A stretch of DNA of 60,485 bases, taken from contig JAFGTP010000011.1 of NCBI GenBank assembly GCA_016934035.1, forward strand, positions 1 through 60,485, given 5' to 3'. This document shows positions 27,925 to 36,446 of this stretch, one piece after another. The notes under the pieces were generated by a model. It was not told the origin of the DNA and did not search any database. It saw only the letters and a program-made list of their open reading frames with translations. Numbering within the stretch: position 1 is the stretch's first letter; each line of letters starts with the position of its first letter. Made by a program: the position numbers and the translations under genes. The stretch is from Fidelibacterota bacterium (GTDB lineage: Bacteria; Fidelibacterota; UBA2242; JAFGTP01).

Positions 27925-28557
27925 ATGAAAAAAGGACTATTAGTGACCTTTGAAGGTCTTGACGGATCAGGCAAAACCACTCAGATTCAAAAATTTATTG
28001 ATAATCTTGAATCTGCAGATATGGATTATGAATTATTCCGTGAACCCGGTGGAACGGAGATTGGAGAAAAGATAAGGAACCTGCTTCTGGACAGCAAAAA
28101 TTACCACATGACTATTGTCACGGAATTGCTTTTGTACTCAGCCAGCCGGAATCAGCTCTGTATAGAAAAAATACAGCCTGCTTTAAAAAACGACAAAGTG
28201 GTTATCTGTGATCGATTTTATGATTCCACCACTGCTTATCAGGGATTTGCGCGCGGCATTGACCTGGATTTTATCAAATCCTTAAATGCTCTTGCTGCAG
28301 ACAACCTGGTTCCTGATTTGACCTTCTTACTGGATATTGATATTGATGAAAGACAGAAACGTCTCAATCATAAAATTTTGGACAGACTGGAACAAGAGCA
28401 CCTTGATTTTCATAAAAAAGTGCGACAAGGATTTTTGACACTGGCGCAAAATAATCCCGAAAGATTTATTGTAATTGACGGAACTCAGCCCCAATCAGTC
28501 ATTTCTGTAAAAATTTGGAACTGGTTCCTGAAATTTGCAAAGGAGCAAAGTAAATGA
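27925..28557 (+). CDS. tmk: Thymidylate kinase
   Basis: 210-aa dTMP kinase. The P-loop FEGLDGSGKTTQ (9-20), FREPGGTEIGEKIR (the dTMP-binding DR/EPG motif) and CDRFYDSTTAYQGFARG are diagnostic. The lid region (DRLEQEHLDFHKKVRQGFL) has the usual E-rich pattern. It overlaps the protease start by 4 bases and lies 18 bases after the thioesterase. Confidence 0.96.
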   Translation: MKKGLLVTFEGLDGSGKTTQIQKFIDNLESADMDYELFREPGGTEIGEKIRNLLLDSKNYHMTIVTELLLYSASRNQLCIEKIQPALKNDKVVICDRFYDSTTAYQGFARGIDLDFIKSLNALAADNLVPDLTFLLDIDIDERQKRLNHKILDRLEQEHLDFHKKVRQGFLTLAQNNPERFIVIDGTQPQSVISVKIWNWFLKFAKEQSK

Positions 28558-30203
28558 AAATGATGAAAAATTGGCAAGTTAAGATAATATTGATTGTTTT
28601 TCTCACAGTGACTTTATTGTTTGCACTGTCCAAAAAAGACTATTATAAAAAATTATCCGATTCGCTGATTCTTTATGAAAAAGTATACCAGACCCTGGTT
28701 TCAGACTATGTAAACCAGATAGATGTTGAGGAATTTACGGAAAAATCCATCAATAGTGCCCTGAAAAAACTGGATCCCTACACTGTTTTTCTGACGGAAG
28801 ATGAAAAGGAACCCATTGAAAGATTATCGACCGGTAATTATGGTGGAGTTGGTATTCGTATCACATTGAGAAATGATACTTTGACAGCAATCGCACCAAT
28901 GGAAGGCGGACCAGCAAAAAGGGCTGGAATATTGCCCGGGGATCAAATTATCAAAGTCGATACTATCTTCACATCCTCTTTAACTCTGGATGAAGCATCA
29001 AAAAAATTACGAGGAGATCCCGGTATTAAAGTCATTCTTACAATACTTCGTCCCGGTTTAAAGGATGAATTTGAAGTCCATATCATTCGTGAAAAAATTG
29101 ATGTTCCTGTTATTAGCTATTCCGGAATGATTGACAGTAAGACCGGATATATAAAACTAGCGGGATTTTCCCGGGGAGCCACAGAGGAAGTAAAAAAAAT
29201 TCTTAAGGAATTTGAAAAAAATGAAAATTTTTCAAATTTTATTTTGGATCTGCGGGGCAATCCCGGAGGACTTTTGCAAGAAGCCATCGGAATCGCTGAA
29301 CTCTTTACTGAAAAAGGTGATACCCTGTTGTTTACCAAAGGGAGAATGCGGGGATCAAATTCTGTTTTCATTTCACAACAAAAACCACTTATCGATGAAA
29401 AGGTCAATATAGCAGCCCTGATTGACCGGGGTAGCGCTTCTGCCAGTGAAATTGTCGCCGGAATTCTGCAGGATACTGATCGTGGTATAATCGTGGGTAC
29501 AAAGAGTTACGGTAAAGGACTTGTTCAGCGGGTAAAACCAATCGACAAGGACCATTCGCTTAAAATAACGAATGCGAAGTATTATATTCCCAGCGGACGA
29601 TGTATTCAGAAACCTGATTTTATTCAGGATACATCCCTGGTGGATTTAACTTTTGTTGAGGATTCCCTATATTTTTCAAAAAACGGACGCGAACTCAAAG
29701 GCGGTGGTGGTGTCCGACCGGATGTTGAAATCGAGGAGCCAAAATTATCGGTATATGTCCAGAAATTATGGGCCTCCAGCCAGTTTTATAATTTTGCCAT
29801 CCGATATAAAGCCGATAACGGAATTCCTGATTATCCTGGCCTCTCAGAAGAAATTATTGAGGAATTTAGACAATTCCTGATTTCAAAAAATTTCAATTTT
29901 GAATTCAAAGAGGAAAAAGAGATTAAAAAAATTCAGAAAGCCCTGCTTGAAGATGAAAAAATGAAAGATCTCGCCCCGGACCTGGACGATATTCTGAAAA
30001 AATACCATGATTTGAAATACAAACAGTTTGATGAAAATATTCCGGAAATCAGACAAGGACTTATTTCTGAGTTCTCGACTTTGGATGGTGGACTGGAAAA
30101 AAGAATAGAAATCAGCCTCAATGACGATATCGTCCTTCAAAAAGCCATTGCGACTTTTCAGGACCAAAACGAATATTTAAATACTTTAGGATATAAATAT
30201 TAA
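28554..30203 (+). CDS. S41 family C-terminal processing protease
   Basis: 549-aa periplasmic serine protease of the CtpA/Tsp type. An N-terminal membrane anchor (about residues 7-25) is followed by a PDZ domain (GGVGIRITLRNDTLTAI, GGPAKRAGILPGDQIIKVD, about 95-150). The peptidase core has GNPGGLLQEAIGIAELF, the nucleophile in RGSASASEIVAGILQD near residue 293, and the Lys of GTKSYGKGLVQ near 318. The C-terminal 150 residues are charged and helical. AAGGAG lies 8 bases before the ATG. The strong terminator after it ends the RNase R-to-protease run. Confidence 0.94.
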   Translation: MKMMKNWQVKIILIVFLTVTLLFALSKKDYYKKLSDSLILYEKVYQTLVSDYVNQIDVEEFTEKSINSALKKLDPYTVFLTEDEKEPIERLSTGNYGGVGIRITLRNDTLTAIAPMEGGPAKRAGILPGDQIIKVDTIFTSSLTLDEASKKLRGDPGIKVILTILRPGLKDEFEVHIIREKIDVPVISYSGMIDSKTGYIKLAGFSRGATEEVKKILKEFEKNENFSNFILDLRGNPGGLLQEAIGIAELFTEKGDTLLFTKGRMRGSNSVFISQQKPLIDEKVNIAALIDRGSASASEIVAGILQDTDRGIIVGTKSYGKGLVQRVKPIDKDHSLKITNAKYYIPSGRCIQKPDFIQDTSLVDLTFVEDSLYFSKNGRELKGGGGVRPDVEIEEPKLSVYVQKLWASSQFYNFAIRYKADNGIPDYPGLSEEIIEEFRQFLISKNFNFEFKEEKEIKKIQKALLEDEKMKDLAPDLDDILKKYHDLKYKQFDENIPEIRQGLISEFSTLDGGLEKRIEISLNDDIVLQKAIATFQDQNEYLNTLGYKY

Positions 30204-30224
30204 TTTTATTTTTAAATAAATTCT

Positions 30225-30259
30225 AAGCCCTGAAAATTATTTTCCAGGGCTTTTTTTTT
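30225..30259 (+). terminator. Rho-independent terminator after the S41 protease
   Basis: AAGCCCTG (30225-30232) pairs with CAGGGCTT (30245-30252), extended inward by AAAAT/ATTTT, followed by a run of T. Confidence 0.9.
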
Positions 30260-30275
30260 ATTTAAATAAATTCTC

Positions 30276-30304
30276 TTGACAGATAAGATATTTAAATGTA
30301 AACT
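30276..30304 (+). promoter_or_regulatory. Sigma-70-type promoter
   Basis: TTGACA (30276-30281), a 17-base spacer and TAAACT (30299-30304) lie just past the terminator and 40 bases before the start of the T9SS cargo gene. The perfect -35 box and ideal spacing make this the clearest promoter in the window. Confidence 0.65.
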
Positions 30305-30344
30305 TTCGACAGGTACAAATTATTTATATACTGAGGAGTTATTT

Positions 30345-31727
30345 ATGAAAAAATTGTTACTTTTTGTAATTATGTTCTTAATTACAGTTAGTCCTTCCTT
30401 AGCAATCACCTATAATACGCCAACTGTTGACGGTGCTATTGCTGTATCACCCAGTGATTGGGATGCTGATGAAGAGTTTGAAATTATTCATGAACCCTAT
30501 CCTGGAGCGTCCGTCAATGATTATATTTACTGGTATTTCACCTTTGACGCTTCAAGTTTATTTTTTGGGTTCAGAACTGCGGGTGCAATATCTCCTGCAG
30601 TGGGAACCTTGCCAAACGATAAATGGGGTGTAATGATTTTTATTGATACTGATCCTACATCGCCTATTGGTTCAAAGTTAGGCTCCACGACATATCTGCA
30701 TATGGGCTTACCTTATGCGATAGCGTTTCATGCTGATTATTGTTTTTTTATCGGAGGACCAGGCTCCGGATCACCTGTACCTCTGTGGTCAACCTATACT
30801 GGAAGTGAACCAGGCGGTTCCTGGAGTTCACCAACTCCTGTGGCTTTACCGGCATCAGCCCCGATTTTTATCGATCAGTTGGAATGGATCATTCCGAGAT
30901 CATTAGTTGGTAATCCGGCGGCAATTAAAATTTCTGCAGTAATATTTGATGATGCGAGTACGATGCCTCCGGTAGCACGTGCGTCCTGGCCTGAATTATC
31001 CTATTCTTCAATCGGGCTATATTTAAATACATTTCATGCTTTCCTGGATTGGCGTGGTTATGTTTTACAACCTGGGGTTGACATCGATCGATCATTTGGT
31101 AGAAATCCTTCCGACCAATCACTTCCAATCGAACTTGCCAGTTTTAAAGCTGTCAGTTCAGACAATACTGTGCTGTTGGAATGGATCACAGAATCTGAAG
31201 TCAACAACCTTGGCTTTGATCTTTACAGAAGTGAATCTGCAGAGGGAAATTTTACTAAAATTAATGAAAAAATGATTGATGGTGCTGTTAATTCTTCAAC
31301 ACCGACAAGATATTCTTATGTTGATCAGAACGTTGTTTCCGGAAATACTTATTATTATAAACTAGTTGATATTTCCGGCGATTTGCAAACTGAGGAACAC
31401 GGCCCTTATTCTGTATTTGTAGATGAAACTTCTATTCGGATAGCTGAACAGTTTGAATTGATGCCAGCCTATCCAAATCCCTTTAACCCGTCCACAAAAA
31501 TACAGTTTAGTGTTCCTGAACTCAGCAAAATTACCATCAATATTTTTGATATCAATGGGAAATTGGTAAAAACATTGACCGATCAGTCCTATGAAAATGG
31601 AAATTACATCCTGGAATGGAATGGTACAGATAGCAATAATAACTTTGTCAGTGCAGGTGTTTACTTTACTGTAATGAAATCCAATACGGGTTTTACAAAA
31701 ACCAATAAAATGCTGTTTGTAAAATAA
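30345..31727 (+). CDS. Secreted T9SS cargo protein of unknown function
   Basis: 460 aa from ATG 30345 (GAGGAG 6 bases upstream). Signal peptide ends near residue 22 (SPSLA). Residues about 23-250 form a beta-rich domain that may be a DOMON/CBM9-like fold (PTVDGAIAVSPSDWDADEEF, WGVMIFIDTDPTSPIG), an inference from the 'A-V-DG ... W' pattern of family 9 carbohydrate-binding modules. An FN3-like module follows (LPIELASFKAVSSDNTVLLEW, seen near 262-282), then a T9SS sorting domain (LMPAYPNPFNPSTKIQF ... KMLFVK). It is a single-gene transcript with its own promoter and terminator. Confidence 0.85.
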   Translation: MKKLLLFVIMFLITVSPSLAITYNTPTVDGAIAVSPSDWDADEEFEIIHEPYPGASVNDYIYWYFTFDASSLFFGFRTAGAISPAVGTLPNDKWGVMIFIDTDPTSPIGSKLGSTTYLHMGLPYAIAFHADYCFFIGGPGSGSPVPLWSTYTGSEPGGSWSSPTPVALPASAPIFIDQLEWIIPRSLVGNPAAIKISAVIFDDASTMPPVARASWPELSYSSIGLYLNTFHAFLDWRGYVLQPGVDIDRSFGRNPSDQSLPIELASFKAVSSDNTVLLEWITESEVNNLGFDLYRSESAEGNFTKINEKMIDGAVNSSTPTRYSYVDQNVVSGNTYYYKLVDISGDLQTEEHGPYSVFVDETSIRIAEQFELMPAYPNPFNPSTKIQFSVPELSKITINIFDINGKLVKTLTDQSYENGNYILEWNGTDSNNNFVSAGVYFTVMKSNTGFTKTNKMLFVK

Positions 31728-31743
31728 TCTACTGATATTTGTT

Positions 31744-31788
31744 TTTAAATAAAAAGGGCCAATGCTTAATTGGCCCTTTTTATTTAAA
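31744..31788. terminator. Bidirectional terminator
   Basis: A near-perfect palindrome: TTTAAATAAAAAGGGCCAA pairs with its complement across a TGCTTAA loop. It gives T-runs on both strands, serving the cargo gene (plus) and possibly read-through from the tRNA side (minus). Confidence 0.9.
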
Positions 31789-31906
31789 TTTCGATTATTT
31801 TACAATTCTTATTATGATATTTGAATTCGAAATTGATAAGCTGAATTTGGCAATTGTCTTCAAAAAAAAAGAGTGATCAGATTATTCATTTGCCTAAAAA
31901 ATGGGT

Positions 31907-31938
31907 AAAAAAAACCCAAACATAAATTTGGGTTTTTA
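31907..31938 (-). terminator. Terminator of tRNA-Ala
   Basis: On the minus strand, AAAAACCCAAA, a 6-base loop and TTTGGGTTTTTTTT lie directly after the tRNA 3' end. Confidence 0.85.
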
Positions 31939-31939
31939 G

Positions 31940-32012
<73 letters not shown>

Positions 32013-32178
32013 TTGTGTTCTTAAAAAGCGGGTTAAATTAATAATTGAATATAAAATATACAACATTAATTTTTATAAAAATATCGATTTTCAGAATTGA
32101 GGTCGATGAAGTAAAGAAAATGAAAAAATTAGAAATTCTTAACATAATGAGGGATTTTACAGATTGCTATTTTATCAA

Positions 32179-33291
32179 CTATTTATCCAGTGATTTTATG
32201 ATTTCTTTATAATGATTCATGCGCTTTTCGATGGTTTTATCGAGTTTAGTATCCAATTCAATTTCAATCACATCCAGGGTCAGTGGATTTGTTATTTGTT
32301 CAATTTCATTTTCCATTTCTTTTTGCTTCTGACGGATTTCATTTACAGACTTGATGACTCTGGGCTGGTCTTTGTAATGCTCCTCAATGGTTTTCTCTCC
32401 GGCAATACTTTGATACCGTTCAAGTCTTTTTTCATGAATCATGTTGGAATATTGCAGATAGGATACATTTCCAAAGGGTTTTGCCGGATCATTTATATGA
32501 CCGGTGATTTTGTAAACATTTTTTCCTTCATGCTCGGTCATCAGCAATATTTTTCCTTTTTCATTATTTAAATATCTTGTATAGCGGTACTGGTTTGCTG
32601 AAATGATCAGGTCTGTTTCTATATCACTCGCCATGAACCCATATTCATCCATGGCATTTAGAGCAATGACTGCAATGATGTAATCGCATTGGTCCTCAAT
32701 CTCTTTATATATTGCTTTATAGGCTTCGATTGGATCAAGGACTTTTAAATTTTCCAGCAGTACAGGGGGATTGGAGGCCAATCCAATAAATCCAAGGGAA
32801 ATATTTCCTGTCTTGATGATTTTGTAGGGCTTAAAAATATGCTTTGAATTCTCTCCCTGGTAGAAGATATTGGCGGAGATAAAATCAAAATTGGCTTCTG
32901 CTTCCAGTTTTTGTAATTTTTTTATTCCCAGACGCAAATCATTATCGCCAATATTGATAAAATCGTATTGCAAATGATTGTAAACTTCTACAAACAGATG
33001 CGCCAGGGTATCTTTATGTTGAAAGTAGCCATTCAATTCAGGAGAATTGATAAAAATATCCCCTGCATCTAAAATGATGGTATTTTCTGCTTCCAGGAAT
33101 TTCTGTTCCTGGAAAATTGTCGTTCTCCTGGCAAGACCGCCAAGACGTTTGACTTTTCATCCACAGGGGTCAATCTCGCCATGAACCGAGCCGGTACAGA
33201 CCAGAGTAAAGGAATCCATACCAAAATTCAGGGACGGGAGGACCACCATAATGATGACAAAGAAATATTTATTTATCAATGATTTTAACAT
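32179..33291 (-). CDS. Probable selenoprotein: UshA/5'-nucleotidase-like metallophosphatase with in-frame TGA
   Basis: A single frame from ATG 33291 to 32179 (370 aa) has one internal TGA, codon 45 (33157-33159). The N-terminus is a signal/anchor (LINKYFFVIIMVVLPSLNFG), then CTGSVHGEIDPCG-TGA-KVKRLGGLARRTT. From memory, metallophosphatases of the 5'-nucleotidase superfamily with a 'GH-x-EPCGC-x-x-GGLARR' opening have Cys at this position. Further motifs fit the superfamily: ILDAGDIF (metal Asp), INIGDNDLRLG, GFIGLASNPP. The last ~90 residues are helical and coiled-coil-like. The start overlaps the fni stop by 7 bases. The hairpin just after the TGA (see the SECIS-like feature) favours Sec insertion over a nonsense mutation. 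No sel genes are in the window. The alternative is a pseudogene. Confidence 0.72.
33121..33159 (-). promoter_or_regulatory. SECIS-like hairpin directly after an in-frame UGA
   Basis: Reading the minus strand, 18 bases separate the UGA (33157-33159) from a GGU at 33136-33138. CUUGGC (33139-33144) pairs with GCCAGG (33127-33132) around the loop GGUCUU (33133-33138). In E. coli fdhF the UGA is also followed after 18 bases by GGUCU in the apical loop, the SelB contact. CGU and ACG outside can extend the stem past a 3' AGA bulge. Caution: the loop and stem encode the LGGLAR residues, which are themselves conserved, so the match is not fully independent of protein selection. Confidence 0.65.
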
Positions 33292-34313
33292 GGCTCAATA
33301 TTACTAAATTCTCTGTATTCTTCCAAATTTTTACAGCCGGTAATAAAAACAGAAATTTTTAAAGTATTGTAAAATACTTTTAACATCTCATCAACGGCTT
33401 TACTTCCGCCGGTATTCCAACAATTCAGGATTTTTCCGGCACTTCCTGAAAGTTTTGCACCCAGAGCAATGGCCTTTGCAAAATCAAGGGCCCGATTAAT
33501 GCCGCCTGTTGCGATCAGATTGATATGATCAATTTTTACTGCCTTTTCCAGAATTTCCGCAGTAGGAATACCAAATTCTTCAAATTCTTCGGCTGTTTTT
33601 TGATTTACACTGGATGAAATTCGGTGTTTTTCAATTTTTACCCAGGATGTTCCACCGGAGCCTGCAAGATCAAACCAGTTTATGCCTCTGGCTGAAAGTT
33701 CCAGAATATTTTTTATTGGAAGGCCAAAGCCAACTTCTTTAATGATAATTGGCCTGGTTAATGTTTCAGAAATTTTTAATATTTTGTCTTTAATACCCGC
33801 AAATTTTTTATCCCCCTCAGGTTGTAATACCTCTTGAAGAGGGTTGAGGTGAATAGCCAGCGCATCAATTTTTGTACTTTCAACTATATCCTCGATTTGG
33901 GTTATTGTATAATCAAGCAGTTGTTGCCCACCGATATTACCGATTATGGGAATGACTTGGTTATTAGCTTTTATTTGGGCAAAGGATTTTATCAGGTGAT
34001 GATTTTCAAAACAAGCCCGCATGCTCCCCAAAGCAAAAGCAATGTTATGCCTGGAAGCAACTTCTGATAATTGCTGATTCAGAACTGTCCCTTTTTCAAA
34101 ACCCCCTGTAATGGCTGAAACCATGAAAGGCATTGACAACTGGTATCCGAGGAAATCCTGGGATACATCAACTTCTTCAAAATTTTGTTCCGGTAACGAA
34201 TCATGGATTAGTCGATATTTTTCAAAACCGGAAGAATTTTGAAAATTTACATCTTCTTTTTCAAAAATATCCAGATGTTCGGTTTTTCGATTTTTTATGG
34301 CTTCAAATTTCAT
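33285..34313 (-). CDS. fni: Type 2 isopentenyl-diphosphate delta-isomerase
   Basis: 342-aa FMN- and NADPH-dependent isomerase that interconverts IPP and DMAPP for isoprenoid synthesis. KNRKTEHLDIF is the standard start; MPFMVSAITGGFEKGTVLN, ALGSMRACFENH, PIIGNIGGQQLLDY, AIHLNPLQEVLQPEGD (catalytic/Mg Gln-Glu area), PIIIKEVGFGLP, FDLAGSGGTSWVKIE and ATGGINRALDFAKAIALGA cover the barrel. It starts divergently from the BioD-like gene and its 3' end overlaps the putative selenoprotein by 7 bases. Confidence 0.95.
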   Translation of the reverse strand: MKFEAIKNRKTEHLDIFEKEDVNFQNSSGFEKYRLIHDSLPEQNFEEVDVSQDFLGYQLSMPFMVSAITGGFEKGTVLNQQLSEVASRHNIAFALGSMRACFENHHLIKSFAQIKANNQVIPIIGNIGGQQLLDYTITQIEDIVESTKIDALAIHLNPLQEVLQPEGDKKFAGIKDKILKISETLTRPIIIKEVGFGLPIKNILELSARGINWFDLAGSGGTSWVKIEKHRISSSVNQKTAEEFEEFGIPTAEILEKAVKIDHINLIATGGINRALDFAKAIALGAKLSGSAGKILNCWNTGGSKAVDEMLKVFYNTLKISVFITGCKNLEEYREFSNIEPC

Positions 34314-34439
34314 GTTCAGAATCTATTTATTTTTCCTATAATTCCAAACAAATGAAATCGCAAAATTATCATTCTTATATTATTGTAAATTTTTAATGAT
34401 TCCTGCATATTTCAAATGAAATCAAACAAGGAAAATATT

Positions 34440-35657
34440 ATGGCTAAAAATATTTTTATCGCAGCGACTGGCAAGGATGCTGGTAAATCAACACTCTCTT
34501 TTGCTTTGCTGGAAAAAATGACAAAAATGAATCTCAAAGTCGGTTTTATGAAGCCGGTTGGGCAACGATGGCTGGATTCAAAATGGGGCAAGGTAGAAGA
34601 AGATGTCATTCTCATGAAAGAAATTTTTCGTTTCAATGAAATGCCATCGGATATGAATCCCATTGTGATTAAACAGGGGTTCACAGAAGAGTATCTATCC
34701 AAAATGATAAAACCTGATCTTGCTTCCCACATTCTGGAGGGATACAACAAAGTGTCAAGAAATAAAGATTATGTCATTATTGAAGGAACAGGCCATGCCG
34801 GCGTTGGCTCTGTTATCGATCAATCCAATGCTGATGTGGCAAAATTACTGCATTCTAAAGTAATTCTTGTTGGCAAAGGCGGCATCGGTTCAGCCATCGA
34901 TATACTGGAACTTAACAGGAAATTTTTTGAGAACCAGGGCGTTGAAGTTATTGGAATAATTCTTAATAAAGTTCATTCCGACAAAATGGATAAAGTTAAA
35001 CTCAATGTTCGCAAGTATTGTAAAGCCAAAAATCTAAAGTTTCTGGGATGCATTCCCTATTCTCCGATTTTAAGCAATCCGACGCTTGGACAGGTCATCG
35101 ACGAGCTAAAACCGGAAGTGATTTTTGAAAGTGACGCCCGTAAAGTTGTTATTGATGATTTTATTGTCGGGGCCTCAAATGTCGAAGAGTTTCTTGAAAT
35201 CATGCAGGAAAAATCAGGTAATATTCTGATGGTTTTTCCCTCTTCAAGACTTGATATTATTCTTGCTGTTTCCAAATTATTACAAATAACGAAAAAGGAG
35301 GTACACATTCTCGGAGTATTATTTTCCGGAAAAACAAAACCCTCCCGGCTGGCTATCGATATATTAAAAGGTGAAGGTATTTCCGTGTTGTGGAAAAACG
35401 GGGACACCTATTCGGTGATCAGTAAAATGTCCTCCATATCGATTAAAACCGGTCCGGAAGAAGACAAAAAAATCGATGAAATCAAAAAGATTGTGATTGC
35501 CAATATACAATACAGCAATATTCTCAACTCCCTTCATGATGTAAATTTGGATAATCAGTTTTTGAAAAAAGCTCGAAGCATGTTTATGAAGATTTTTCAA
35601 ATTTTTCAGGGTAGATATCAAAAAGTCCGGATCAGAAAATTAAAGCAGAAAAATTAA
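34440..35657 (+). CDS. BioD-like/phosphotransacetylase N-terminal P-loop protein with DRTGG domain
   Basis: 405 aa from ATG 34440 (AAGGAAA upstream). Residues 1-210 are a dethiobiotin-synthetase-like P-loop domain (IFIAATGKDAGKSTLSFALL, VGFMKPVGQRW, VIIEGTGHAGVGSVIDQSNA, ILVGKGGIGSAIDILELN). Residues 210-330 match a DRTGG domain (RKVVIDDFIVGASNVEEFLEIM). This pairing equals the N-terminal regulatory part of long Pta proteins, but the phosphotransacetylase catalytic domain is absent. It may be a stand-alone regulatory or nucleotide-sensing protein. A single-gene transcript, divergent from fni. Confidence 0.85.
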   Translation: MAKNIFIAATGKDAGKSTLSFALLEKMTKMNLKVGFMKPVGQRWLDSKWGKVEEDVILMKEIFRFNEMPSDMNPIVIKQGFTEEYLSKMIKPDLASHILEGYNKVSRNKDYVIIEGTGHAGVGSVIDQSNADVAKLLHSKVILVGKGGIGSAIDILELNRKFFENQGVEVIGIILNKVHSDKMDKVKLNVRKYCKAKNLKFLGCIPYSPILSNPTLGQVIDELKPEVIFESDARKVVIDDFIVGASNVEEFLEIMQEKSGNILMVFPSSRLDIILAVSKLLQITKKEVHILGVLFSGKTKPSRLAIDILKGEGISVLWKNGDTYSVISKMSSISIKTGPEEDKKIDEIKKIVIANIQYSNILNSLHDVNLDNQFLKKARSMFMKIFQIFQGRYQKVRIRKLKQKN

Positions 35658-35696
35658 TCTGGATAGCACGGTTTTGTATTGGCTTATAAAAGGGTT

Positions 35697-36242
35697 CTAA
35701 ATATAAATATTAACAGCCCTTTTATAAAAATCCTCACTCTTGTCATAGGCTGATTCCATTTTTTTTCTGTTTTGTTCATTTAATTCTGTCTGCTGTTTGA
35801 CAATTTCACGATCTGATTCGGCTGCAACCTGACGATCTTTGGCGGATGGCTTGGCAGGCGCCAGAGCGGCTCTTTTGATTTGTTTTAATTTTTCTATAGT
35901 CGCTTTTGGGTCATCGGGAATTTCTGAAGTGTCCAACTGAACCTGTCCGCCAATCGCATATTGACGTCCGTCAGGGCCGGTTTGGTAAGAAAAGGACATT
36001 GACCGGGCATAAGGCCCTGCAACGGCTTTATGTTGCTGTTCATGGGTCCTTACTTCCCTGTCCCGGGCCTTTAATTTCTGAATCATTTTTTTTTCATCTT
36101 CACTAAATACAAAGGCTTTTTGACCAAACCGGTCTTTCTGAGTTATTTTTTCTTTCTGATCTTTTGAAACAGATGAAGTATGATCAATTCTTTGGTCAGG
36201 TATAGATTTCAAAATCGATTGGTTAGTAGTAATTTTTAACAT
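35697..36242 (-). CDS. Putative zinc metalloprotease, SprA-related/CJM1_0395-like family
   Basis: 181 aa without a signal peptide. The core FSEDEKKMIQKLKARDREVRTHEQQHKAVAGPYA (spread over residues 46-80) has an HEXXH-type zinc motif (HEQQH) preceded by the conserved LKARDREVR helix. GPDGRQYAIGGQVQLDTSEIPDDP and RRAALAPAKPSAKDRQVAA-like segments follow. This combination matches the family annotated as SprA-related putative metalloprotease, found widely and of unknown role. The C-terminal third is charged and helical. It is transcribed divergently from the 204-aa gene across a 204-base gap. Confidence 0.82.
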   Translation of the reverse strand: MLKITTNQSILKSIPDQRIDHTSSVSKDQKEKITQKDRFGQKAFVFSEDEKKMIQKLKARDREVRTHEQQHKAVAGPYARSMSFSYQTGPDGRQYAIGGQVQLDTSEIPDDPKATIEKLKQIKRAALAPAKPSAKDRQVAAESDREIVKQQTELNEQNRKKMESAYDKSEDFYKRAVNIYI

Positions 36243-36446
36243 TTTATTTAGAATAATCCTTTTTCTTAATTTTTTAACTATTCAAATCAATATCAAGAAA
36301 AAAATCAAATAAAAAATTTAAAAGCAAAAAATAAGTTTCGATGAGTATATACAAAATTGTATAACAATAATCAAAGGGTGCATTAATAAAGAACTGAAAA
36401 ATACGGATACAACTAATAAGAGTTGAACAATTGAAAGGAGTCAATT

